From contig PJRA01000453.1 in the NCBI GenBank assembly GCA_016987375.1, forward strand, positions 465,638 through 529,637: 64,000 nt of DNA, given 5' to 3'. Below, one piece after another: positions 12,885 through 22,286 of this stretch (positions are counted from its first letter, which is position 1; each line of letters starts with the position of its first letter). The translations under genes and the position numbers were made by a program. Source of the DNA: Brachionus koreanus. Its lineage: Eukaryota; Rotifera; Eurotatoria; Ploima; Brachionidae. The notes beneath the pieces were generated by a model. It did no database searches. It saw only the letters and a list, made by a program, of their open reading frames with translations, and was not told the DNA's origin.

Positions 12885-14372
12885 ATGAAGAAAAATTACT
12901 TTTTCATAGTGTTAACTTGCGGAATACTTTTTACCAATACTGGAAATATTTTGAGTCAAAGTTTAGAAAATGGAGAATCACCAGGAAAAAACCTAATTAA
13001 AATTGAACAAACACAAAATTTAGTCGTCGACTTGGTAGATAATATTCGCTCGTCAACTCCTTTTCAGATTATAAGACTGGCTCGTTATGTCAATAAAGGG
13101 GAATTGAGTCCTCGAATATTAACTGCAATTGCCTTAATCAAAACTCTAAGTCCAGAACAACTTGATATGATTCGAACTAGAGGAAATATGAATCAGCTGC
13201 CAAAGAAATTATTGAATAATTTAAACTATTTAGTTTTTTTAAATGATGCTGATAAGCAAAGAATAAATGAAATAATAAACAAAAATTATTTGTCAAATTT
13301 TGATTTAACTAAAGAAAGAGTACCAAGATATGATGATTTTTTTAAGCCAGAAGAAAACAATTTTTTAAAGCTAGTCAATTTATTTTATCAAATGAATTCA
13401 AACAAACTGGAAACAATTCTTATTCTGCAGGATATGGAAATTTTACCAGTTAAGGTTCTAGAACACATAAAAGTAATTAAATCAATTGATCAAAATGAAT
13501 TTTTCCAAATGATACATAAAATAAAACCATTACCAGACTTGTTGGAAAAAACTTTATCTGAAATGCAGAAATACGATTTAGATCAAGTAAATTTAATTTT
13601 GAAATTTGTCAATTTAAACAGTCAACAGATACATTTTTTATATTCATTGGCTTTTTTAAATATAATACCTCCAGAACAATTAAATATAATTATCAAACAA
13701 TTTAATTTAGAAAACAGTATTAAGAATATTATCGATTTACTAGTTAAATTTAAGCTTCTTCCAAAAGAAGTTGTCAACAATATCAAAGAATTTTCACAAA
13801 CAGGAATAGTTTCTGTCATTATTTTGAATGTTTTTGACCATTTGGAAAAGCTTTCTCTAATTGAAATTAATCAATTAATCTATGATTTAGGTTTAGGCGT
13901 TCATTTGTCTAAATATTTGCCACCTTTTCTATCTTCAAAAATTCAGAATATAGTAAGCATGCTTCGAAATTTGGACTCTAAGAAATTATTTAAATTGTCT
14001 ATGTTTGCCAAAGATGGCTTGATGCCGAACTATTTAGTCACTGCAGCAAGCATATCTGCTAGTCTTAGCTCGTATCAAATGGAAAATATTGCCAAGCAAA
14101 AGAATTTAAATCAACTTCCAGTATATGTTTTAGAAATGTTGGAATATTTTAGAAAATTACCATCAAGTGAATATAAATTGATCAGTTCACTAGCTCATGC
14201 AAATATCAATAATCTTTTGAATTCAAATAAAACTTATAGCAAAACTTGGACCAAAAATGAGAAATTTCTATCAAAAATAAATGGCTGCTTTGAATCAAAA
14301 ACTGTGACTATCGTTACTACTAAAACATTCAATCCAGTTGATGAGTCACAAAAGTGTGCTGCAAATTTTTAG
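12885..14372 (+). CDS. Secreted helical-repeat protein, uncharacterised family (member 1)
   Basis: One uninterrupted exon of 495 residues. Residues 1-25 form a signal peptide (hydrophobic FFIVLTCGILF core), so export is likely. The body is almost all alpha-helix-like and built from units of about 35 residues with a G-x-L-P-x(3)-L turn and a following LS-x(2)-Q-L/M-x(2)-I helix. Residues 58-127 and 365-436 align over their whole length (both contain NQLP and LSPEQLDMI/LSSYQMENI). The C-terminus has a short Cys pair module: NGCFESKTVTIVTTKTF then QKC. The same module ends the gene at 18845, so the two form a family. I recognise no known domain. The ATG follows an A-rich leader. An AATAAA sits 3 nt after the stop. 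Function unknown; a structural secreted or egg/cuticle role would be a guess. Confidence 0.8.
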   Translation: MKKNYFFIVLTCGILFTNTGNILSQSLENGESPGKNLIKIEQTQNLVVDLVDNIRSSTPFQIIRLARYVNKGELSPRILTAIALIKTLSPEQLDMIRTRGNMNQLPKKLLNNLNYLVFLNDADKQRINEIINKNYLSNFDLTKERVPRYDDFFKPEENNFLKLVNLFYQMNSNKLETILILQDMEILPVKVLEHIKVIKSIDQNEFFQMIHKIKPLPDLLEKTLSEMQKYDLDQVNLILKFVNLNSQQIHFLYSLAFLNIIPPEQLNIIIKQFNLENSIKNIIDLLVKFKLLPKEVVNNIKEFSQTGIVSVIILNVFDHLEKLSLIEINQLIYDLGLGVHLSKYLPPFLSSKIQNIVSMLRNLDSKKLFKLSMFAKDGLMPNYLVTAASISASLSSYQMENIAKQKNLNQLPVYVLEMLEYFRKLPSSEYKLISSLAHANINNLLNSNKTYSKTWTKNEKFLSKINGCFESKTVTIVTTKTFNPVDESQKCAANF

Positions 14373-14374
14373 AC

Positions 14375-14380
14375 AATAAA
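14375..14380 (+). terminator. Poly(A) signal AATAAA
   Basis: AATAAA lies 3 nt after the TAG stop of the secreted repeat protein gene. Further matches near 14412 and 14429 are alternatives. It shows a very short 3' UTR before the convergent PIAS-like gene ending at 14478. Confidence 0.5.
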
Positions 14381-14477
14381 AACATTAAAAAATATTTTGA
14401 ATTTATTAGAGAATAAAAGAGTTATAAAAATAAAGTTTTTTTTTTGATTTACTGCGGTTTTAAAATAAAAACTAAAT

Positions 14478-16313
14478 TTAATCTAAAATAATACAAGAAT
14501 TGTCTTTTTCAGAAATTATTATTGTATCAGTAAACGATGCTTCTGAACTTGATTCTGAATTTAATTCTGTCCATTTACCATTAATATCTAAATTAACTTC
14601 GTCACATTTAGTCTCATCTACTATTTGTTTTATTAAGCTATCAATAACTATATCCGAATAAATAACTAGTTTGTCACACAATGGACATGACCATTTTTCG
14701 CTCTTTTCATTCAAAGCAATGTATGATTCTAAATCAAAGCATTGAATGTGCTGGCATTTTTTACCTCTAGAAGGTATTTTAATTCGCAATTTTGTCAAAG
14801 GACAAATTAAAGATATTTTTATATAGTCTGTAACTATTTCAAATTCAAATAGACTTGGATTTAGCTTTTCTTTCAGCATACTAATTGTATTTATTTTTTC
14901 CCATAAATTTCTATTTTTTACATAATCAACTTTGTTCAAGTTATTATCTAAACCAAAACATTGATTTTCTTTTATTTCGGCAGTTGATAGCTTACGAAAT
15001 AAGTAAATTCCACAAAAATATTTTTTACGAACATCTGTCTCAGCAATTTCCAAATAAAGTGGATTAAAAGTTTTGAATTGATGTAAAAAATGTCTTGTAA
15101 GATTGATTGATATAAAATTGTTTGATTTAAAATAAAAGTAACGCTGATGGTTTATGAAAATTTTCATTTTAGGTGGAACCAAAATTTTTAAAGGATCACA
15201 TGCTATTCTCAAATGAATTTCATATTTTTTATTAAGAAAAAAGTCAGCTAATATCATTCGATTTACATGATAAAAATTTCTTTTAAAAAAATTAATAAAC
15301 AACATTTATTTTTGATTTAAATAGACTTACGTAAAATCAACATCCATAGTTTTTATTTTGTTTAGTTTAATAACTGTTCTAAATGTAACTTTTGGACGTG
15401 ATATTAGCATGGTGGCTTCTTCTAACTCTCCTAAATATTTAAAGCCATCCATTTGTTTGAATTTTTCATCGAACAATACACGCATTGATTGAATACTATT
15501 ACTTATATCTATAAAAGAAAAAATTAATTTAAAAAAAAAAAAAAAAAAGAAATTTTTTTACTAGAAATGTTTTGATCTATTAAAAATTGTTCATTTCGAT
15601 TCATTAAATTTGTGGCATTTGCCAGTACTTGTCCAATTCTTTGAATATTTAAGCTAGATGCGTTCTGTATTAAAGTCTGACTATTGTTGTTTGCTTGGTT
15701 ATTTAAAATCACATTCAAATTATCACAAATTATCCTATTTCTTAGAACTGAATTAGCTGGGGCAACATCAGTGTTTTTCTCATTTTGACAGGCTGGCAAA
15801 TCATTTGTTTCCAAATTTTCTAATCTATTTTGAACATCAGCCAAAGAAGGTTCAACGTTCCCAGTATTTTGCACTGTTTCAATTTCACTTGATTCTTGAT
15901 TATTTATAGAATTATCATTTTCTTTCTGGTCGACTAAATTTGAGTTTGTTTTGGAAAAATCATTCGGGCTTTTATCAATTTCATTACCCGATATCTTTTC
16001 TTTTAAAAACTTTTAAATTTTTCTACTTCAAATTGTAAAAAATTTACCATTTCTGACTTTGAAACGAGCACTTATCAAACGTCAATGAGCAAAAATTTAA
16101 ATAAATCAAACTAAAAAATTACTTATAAAGATCTTTTATTTTAGAATAAATCTCATCACTTCCTGAATCTAGAAGTTCTTTGGCCCGTTTAAATAAAATG
16201 CTTTTTTTTCCAGTTTTTAGTTTATTAAATTGTGCTAAAAGGTCTCTTAGATCACAAACAAGTAGATATTTTAGCATTTTGATATAGCTTTCTTTATCTT
16301 CTGTTTGTTCCAT
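14478..16313 (-). CDS. Divergent PIAS-type SUMO E3 ligase paralogue
   Basis: Minus-strand exons 16123-16313, 16048-16070, 15562-15999, 15331-15508 and 14478-15279 join in frame to 543 residues. Order matches PIAS: SAP-like DNA-binding helices (residues 1-64), an Asn/Gln-rich linker, a PINIT-like region ending GIYLFRKLS (about 373), then SP-RING at about 433-493 with all expected metal ligands (CPLTKLRIKIPSRGKKCQHI, CFDLE, WSCPLC). The tail ends IIISEKDNSCIILD, a likely SUMO-interacting motif. PIAS proteins move SUMO from UBC9 to nuclear substrates. The second exon is only 23 nt and encodes NARFKVRN, aligning with the conserved RRRFP segment after SAP. Sequence is far more diverged than the canonical gene at 24675, and the protein is shorter. 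All catalytic features remain, so it is probably a fast-evolving active copy. Confidence 0.83.
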
Positions 16314-16555
16314 TCTTTTTGACTTAAAATAAAATACTAAAATATAAAAATTTGAAAAAACTTTTTTTCATTTTTTTTTGTTTTGTATAAATTTAACATT
16401 ACTTTTTCTTAAAAGAAAAAAAATAAAATTCACTTTTAAAAAATTTTATTGATCATAAGCTAGAATTTTTTAAAACTATTTAAAAAATAAATAATTAAAC
16501 AAATAAATTATTAATAAAGACTAGTTTCAATTAGATAAAAGAATCTTTTCAGATT

Positions 16556-17201
16556 CTACGGAGGCGCCGGAGCATTTGGATCACTAAGAATGTCTGGATC
16601 AACTCCATCCGATCTCATTTTTAATTTAATTGATTCTTCCGAAACACCCTAAAAGAATTCGTTTTTTTTGTTATGTATTTTAAAAAAATAAAAAAATTAA
16701 TTTAATTACAAATTTAAGCATTTTAAAATATGGTTTAAATCGTTCATCTTCAGCTACAGTCAAAACAGGGGTAGAGGGTTCAACTTGAGAAGGCAAATTT
16801 TCCTCTTGAGAAATCGCTTGCACATTTTGAACATTCGACTCTATTTGTTGTTCTGGTTGTTGAACTTCTGTATTTGTTTGATTTTCCTCTAATTTCATAT
16901 CTTTCAATTCATCTACTGAATCAAGCTTTCAAAATTTTTGAATTTTTGAAATTTTTGTTTATCAAGTTTTAGTTATTCAATCTACTTTAGTTTCCAATAA
17001 GGTGATGGAAGCGTCAATTGATTCTAAGCGAGCGTTTAGTACTGCCAGCTTTGATTCGCATTTGGTCGAAAATGTATTCAAAAAAGCGCATGTTCTGACA
17101 ACAAACATGTTAAAGTAAGTTATCAATTCTCTTTGACTTATGGCTTCGACAGAAGAATAGTCAACGCCAGCTCCTGTTATTGGCAAGCCATTTTCGTCCA
17201 T
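16556..17201 (-). CDS. WASHC3: WASH complex subunit 3 (CCDC53)
   Basis: Minus-strand exons 16986-17201, 16710-16925 and 16556-16648, all phase 0, give 174 residues (human is 194). The N-terminus MDENGLPITGAGVDYSSVEA matches the family start MDEDGLPLMGSGIDLTKVPA, followed by the FVVRTCAFLNTFSTKCESKL helix and a coiled coil (LESIDASITLLETK). The middle exon is acidic and Gln-rich and ends RFKPYFKML. The last exon GVSEESIKLKMRSDGVDPDI is the conserved motif that binds other WASH subunits, followed by a Pro-rich end. The WASH complex activates Arp2/3 on endosomes for cargo sorting. The ATG at 17201 is chosen by family start; the frame extends further upstream without an ATG. Expected size, no odd features. 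Confidence 0.92.
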
Positions 17202-17604
17202 TATAGTTGTGTGGGTAAACAAAATAAGAAATTTTTAATTTTTTGATTTTTTTACAAGTCACATGAGCTAAAAAAGCATAAAAAATTTTAATATTTTTTG
17301 ACATAACTTGCTTTACCTTATCTTACAATATTAAATAAAAAGTATTCAAATAAAATTATTTTCTTAATTGTTTATTCAATTATCAATTGATTTTTTTTTA
17401 TCAAAGATTTTGTTTTCTTAACTAACATAAGTCTTGAAATTAGATTTTCTTCTGTTAATTCAAAAAGACAAAAGCTAACTTGAAAAAAGACAGCAAAAAC
17501 TAATGTCATTGACAAAGATGCTCTTGTGAAGTTGTCTAATCATTAGACCAAAATTATTATATTTAAGAAATAAGTAAAATGTTCGAGTTAATAAGTTCGA
17601 AAAA
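17202..17604. promoter_or_regulatory. Divergent promoter region between WASHC3 and a coiled-coil gene
   Basis: About 400 bp between two start codons on opposite strands, AT-rich, with no gene. It must hold the promoters of both genes. I see no clear TATA box or paired motif. Confidence 0.4.
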
Positions 17605-18591
17605 ATGTTTAAAGAAACAATTTTGGATAAAATGGTTCGATCTTTCCAAAAAATGGAAAAACTTCGCCAAGAATATCTGCAAACACAATCAGAAGGTATA
17701 AATAAAAGAGTAAAACTAAATAATCATTAATCTTTTGATTCAAGCTTTCGATTATTTGGAACAATGGGCAAATTTAAATAGTAACACTGGAATTAAGGTA
17801 TTTTTATTTAAAAAAATATTTTCTTTAAAAAAATAATAATAATTAATTTAGGATGTTACCAGCGAATTCAAACATCTTTCAATTCAAGTTGAAAAAAATT
17901 CAAGTCCATGTGATTTTCTAATCAATATGTCAAAGATGTTCAAAGAATATGAAGATCAATTAAAACGATTTAAAAAGAAAAATGTATATTTGCTTTTTGG
18001 TCTAATTTAAATTTAATTTTTTTTAAAAGGAAAAAATTGGCACAAAATTACATTGTAATAACTCAGACAATAAAGGTAATTATCAATTTAATTTAATTTA
18101 TTAATCAATAAAATAATTTTATCTTAAGAAAGCTTCGAAAAAGAAATAGCTGTTAGCAAATCGATTGTATTCAAGTCTAAAATCAAAAAATACACAGAAA
18201 AAATTCAGCAACAATTTAGAAATCAAAAAATTTTCCTCAAAGCATTAAATGTAAATTTTTTTTGAATATTCATATGTGTAATATTTGTTAACATTAGGAC
18301 ATGGTGAATCAGCTACCAGATGTATCGGCTATAGAAACAGATGACATATCAGAAATAATCTACACAAATCAAAATGATATCATAAATATATCCAAAAAAG
18401 CGTTGGAGTCACTAAAAAAAGTGAATGATAATAAAATAATTAACAGTAATCTATATCCATCTTTAGATAAATTTATTCCTAACAGTGATATACCTAAAAC
18501 ACCTCCACCATGCTATTTGGATAGCATGAAAAAAAGCTTGGATGATTCCCCAACTCCTGCATATGATCAAATATTTTATAAAAAATTTTAA
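17605..18591 (+). CDS. Unknown coiled-coil protein with C-terminal TP motifs
   Basis: Exons 17605-17695, 17745-17797, 17852-17983, 18030-18075, 18129-18250 and 18298-18591 join in frame to 245 residues with introns of 48-54 bp. Residues 1-150 are predicted from the pattern to be helical and coiled-coil (KMVRSFQKMEKLRQEYLQ, KMFKEYEDQLKRFKKKN, KYTEKIQQQFRNQKIFLKAL). The last 90 residues are less ordered and include IPKTPPPCYLD and DDSPTPAYD, which look like proline-directed kinase sites. I do not recognise the family. The layout (short N-terminal coiled coil, phosphorylatable tail) is seen in kinetochore or centrosome subunits such as SKA3, but I see no sequence match that would prove it. The regular splice frame makes the gene itself secure. 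Confidence 0.7.
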
Positions 18592-18807
18592 TTGAATTTT
18601 TAAATAAACAAGAATTTAAATTTTTTTAAAGAAAGCAATTTTTGTCATTTAAAATTTTTTTATTTTATTTATTTAGTTTTATAAATAATAAATATTATCA
18701 GAACATTATTCGCAAGCATTAAAATAATAAAATAGTCTGTTAAAAATTCAATTCACACACATTAATTTTTTATGAAGCAAAAAGTGAAATGAATCTATTT
18801 CAATTCA

Positions 18808-18815
18808 TATAAAAG
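18808..18815 (+). promoter_or_regulatory. Probable TATA box of the second secreted repeat protein gene
   Basis: TATAAAAG sits 37 bp before the ATG at 18845. With the usual 30 bp spacing the transcript would start within about 10 nt of the ATG. Chance matches are common in DNA this AT-rich, so this is a modest call. Confidence 0.4.
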
Positions 18816-18844
18816 CATTTTATTTAGAATTTAAACAATATAAA

Positions 18845-20665
18845 ATGATTCGTTTTATTTTTTTCTCAATTTTGTTCAGTTTTGTCTTAATTGAAGGACG
18901 AAAATCCTTTTTACAAAATGATAAACGTAATAATAATGGAATTTACAATTCCTTATTTTCATTCTTCAATGATATGACACCTGAACAATTCAAAGCTTTG
19001 CATAGATTGATAGATTTAGGAGTTCTACCCGTAGCAATTCGTGAACCAGTTAATATCTTAAGAAATCTTCCTGCTAAAGTTATCTACCCAAATCCACCAT
19101 CCAACATGCCACAATTAATTCCGATTATTTCAACAATAATTAATCTAGATTCAGAAGATGTTAAAACCATACTTAAATTGAGATATCATGGAGCATTAAT
19201 TAACAACGTTTTAAGCATGGTTATCAAACTTAAAATGCTTACTAAAGAGCAATTAGACATGATTCAAAATAGTTTAGAGACAGAAAAAATTTCTGATCCT
19301 CTCGATTTATTGAAAAATTATAAAGTATTTAATTTTCCAAATCGAAAAAGGTTAAAAAGTCTATCTGAGACAGGAAATATACCTGATATTGTCAAATATA
19401 TTGAAAAAATAAAACCTTATGGATTTGGTTATATTAATAGAGTAGTAAACGATTTAAAATTGAAAAAATATGTAAAAAATGAAAAAGAAACATTTTCAAC
19501 GGAAGGTTCATCATTTTATTCAACTGAATTAGAAACCACCAATACTGATTTTGATCAGTCTGGCTCAACAACCCAAAGACCAAATTATTCTTCTGAATTA
19601 GAAACCACCAATACTGATTTTGATCAGTCTGGCTCAACAACCCAAAAACCAAATTATTCTTCATTTGATTTTGAAACCATTGCTACTACTACTCTTTTTA
19701 ATAAAACCCTTAATAAAGGTTATTTACTTTTTAATTGAGATTCAAAAAGTTTTGAAATTTTTTTCTTAGATCATGATATCGACAAATTATGGACGAAAAA
19801 ACTGGAAACGACTATTCCTTTTGGAGTAAATGGCATACAGACATCAGAAAAAGAAATTTTCTCCCAATCAAAGAGTGAATATCCGATGATAAAAATGAAT
19901 GAAGATAATGCCAATTTTTCTTTGGGATCTAATCGATATGAAAATTTTTCAATGCTGGAAAATTTACTATTTTCTACAAAGACAGTTACTAATGAAAGCC
20001 AAAATGAGTCATTTTTTAGCAATATTTTGAATCAAACAACAAAAAATTCAATTCAAAATTTTGGACCAACAATTTATTTGAATTTAGATGAAATGAATCA
20101 TAAATCAACTGAAACAGCATCATCATATCCTTTTATTTCTCAAAATAATATAGAATATTTTACAAATGAAAATAGAATCACCCAAGATACTAAAGATATT
20201 ACAAAATCAAATTCAAAAATTTCATTTATTTATGGTCAATATAAAAATTTCACTGAAATGATAGAAAATAGTACAGTGACATCTGAACCGATTGATATGA
20301 CAGAAAATATGGCTACATTTCAGCAAAAAAACGAATCAACAATGTCAAATATTATTAGAAAAAGAGAAATAAGATCAAATAAAAAAAAATTGAAGTTAGC
20401 ATCTGGAATTCAAGCGATTGGCCATTTTCCTTTTCAGGCAGACAATCCTGAACATTTTGTTCAAAATAATGATGTAACTTTTCTTTTCAATAATATTAGA
20501 CCACCGATTACAATTACAGAATCTAATTCTAAGACTGACTCAAAATTTGAAAACGGATGCATGGTTTCAATAACGGTTACTACAATAGTCACCAGAACTT
20601 ATTCTCAAATTTCAGTTAATCAAGAGTGTTTGATTCCTAGTTTAAAAAATAATCAAAATTATTAA
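18845..20665 (+). CDS. Secreted helical-repeat protein, uncharacterised family (member 2)
   Basis: Exons 18845-19718 and 19770-20665 join in frame (GT...AG, 51 bp intron) to 589 residues. Residues 1-18 form a signal peptide. Residues 35-200 resemble the helical units of the gene at 12885: MTPEQFKALHRLIDLGVLP and MLTKEQLDMIQ parallel LSPEQLDMIR and the G-x-L-P turns there. A Ser/Thr/Asn-rich, probably glycosylated stretch follows, including two perfect-length 23-residue repeats (about residues 227-272). Exon 2 is mostly low-complexity Asn/Ser/Thr with an RKR basic site (about 490) that a furin-like protease could cut. The end, NGCMVSITVTTIVTRTYSQI...QEC, matches the C-terminal Cys/Thr module of the first gene. 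Function unknown. The shared ends argue for a common binding partner or assembly step, which is inference. Confidence 0.8.
19524..19661 (+). repeat. Two 69-bp in-frame tandem repeats in the secreted repeat protein gene
   Basis: Two adjacent 69-bp units, almost identical in DNA (for example an AGA/AAA codon change), each encode 23 residues around ELETTNTDFDQSGSTTQ. Near-identity at synonymous positions points to a recent duplication. Confidence 0.85.
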
Positions 20666-21430
20666 ATTTCGATTTAAAATTCTTATTTTAAATTAATAAA
20701 TAATAGTAATTTTTTAGCATGAAGAAAAATTTAAGACAAAATTTTCATTAAGTTATTAGTATTATTTCAAATATTTTGACAACTTATTTGTAGCATATGC
20801 AATGTTATAAAATAGCTAAGAAGCTAATGTATGATTTGAATTATCTTTAATTAAAAAGATGATTAATCAGAAAATAAATATCTGCACAAAAAAAAAATTG
20901 TTAATAAACAAAAAGTTCATTTTCTAATCAAAAAATTATATTTTTTTCACTTAAATTTCTTAAACTAACACTAATTTTTCAAAAAATTCACAATATTGCC
21001 AACAAATACTATTTCATCTAATTTTTCAAAATAATTTTGCAAATTCTGAATGCTTATATAATTCATGAAAAAAAAATTGCTATTTTTAAAAGCAACCAAT
21101 AAATAGATAAACTTATATAATATGTAGATATACTTTTAGAGAGAGAGTACTTTTGTCTCAATTTATTGAACGTTTTCCGTTTTAGGGATAAACTTTCTGG
21201 TTAGGGAATTTTTTTGCTGAATTCCGCAACTATTTTTAATAGTTTTAAAAAAATTTTCCGCATTATCAGTGACTAAAAAACGGAAATTCCGCTTTTTGAC
21301 AGCTTATAAAAACTTGCGAAAATTTGACGCGGAAAAATAAAATGCGGAATTAATTGAGAAAAATTTTTATTAATATAAAAAGCTAAAATTTAAATCCTGT
21401 AAAACTTTCCTGTTATTCCTCAGGAATGCA
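20666..21430. other. Intergenic DNA with repeat-like segment
   Basis: No gene seen. AATAAA matches near 20695 and 20874 may end the upstream transcript. From about 21160 to 21420 the base composition changes and short words such as CGGAAATTCCG and GCGGAAAA recur (21208-21345), suggesting part of the mobile or duplicated unit that also carries the PHD relic next to it. Confidence 0.4.
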
Positions 21431-22286
21431 CTAAAAGTCATATTTACTACATATCCATGTCTTACTTCTCCGAGTTTGTTGATAGCTACTCACTTTGGCG
21501 CACGAAAAATGATACAAGAAGTGACATTTGTCACATTCAATTGATTTTTCTAAACAAAATTTACCACACACCGGACATGTACATTGTTTCTTTTTGTTAT
21601 TACACAATTTTTCTGCATCTTTCCAGGCACCTTTTTGAAAAAATGTTTCAAAGTCAAAATCTTCTGTAAGGAATATGTCACTAAGCTTATTATTCTTTGA
21701 GATCATTTTCATTTTTCATTCATTTTCTTATGTACTAAGCATTTTCCCTCTATAACCTCGTTAATAACATCATGACATTCCTCCTCAACTAGTTCTGAGA
21801 GAAATGGATCAAATCCTAAAAACTTCTTTATTTTTATTGAACTAGGATCAACCGAATTAGCGACATGGCCCCGGTTCTTTCGTTCAGTAGATCATGAGTT
21901 TTTATTTTTAGTTATTCTTAATTAGGAATCTTAGGAATCTTAATAATTTAACTTGAAAATAATTATTTTTTTCATCCTGAACCAAACAAACTTTTAAGTC
22001 CAAGTCTAACTTCATTTTATTATTGTTTAATAGCCAGAGAGCTCGTCCAACTTTATAATTATAATCGATTTTTAATCTCATAAGGAGCCTCTGTCTTAGT
22101 GCCATCTTCACAAGTGTTTTCAAAATTAGCATCTTTTAAAGTATATGTACCAGTATTTGATGAAAAAGAAATAGTCTTTGGTGGCTCTTCTAGAATTTTT
22201 TCTCTTAAAGGGTTCGCACCAGTGTGATCTGGAGACTCTTCTTCTGATTCTAAAGGTTGAATTACGGGAAAATTTCCGTTTTCCAC
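21431..22286 (-). pseudogene. Broken gene with C-terminal PHD finger, probably transposon-associated
   Basis: On the minus strand three open pieces in different frames follow each other: about 22286-21908, 21895-21713 (FLGFDPFLSELVEEECHDVI) and 21712-21431. The last encodes a PHD-type zinc finger: CTCPVCGKFC, then ECDKCHFLYHFSC, then WIC, in the C4HC3 order, preceded by an acidic FFQKGAWKDAEKLC stretch. There is a frameshift between each pair of pieces and I found no splice sites that would mend them. PHD fingers of this type occur at the ends of transposon-encoded proteins in several invertebrates, so a mobile-element origin is likely but not shown. A short open frame ending at 21431 could alternatively be a small functional gene. 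Confidence 0.5.

Noticed and set aside
13622..13819. Minus-strand open frame inside the first secreted repeat protein
   Set aside because: Antisense shadow of a long continuous coding exon.
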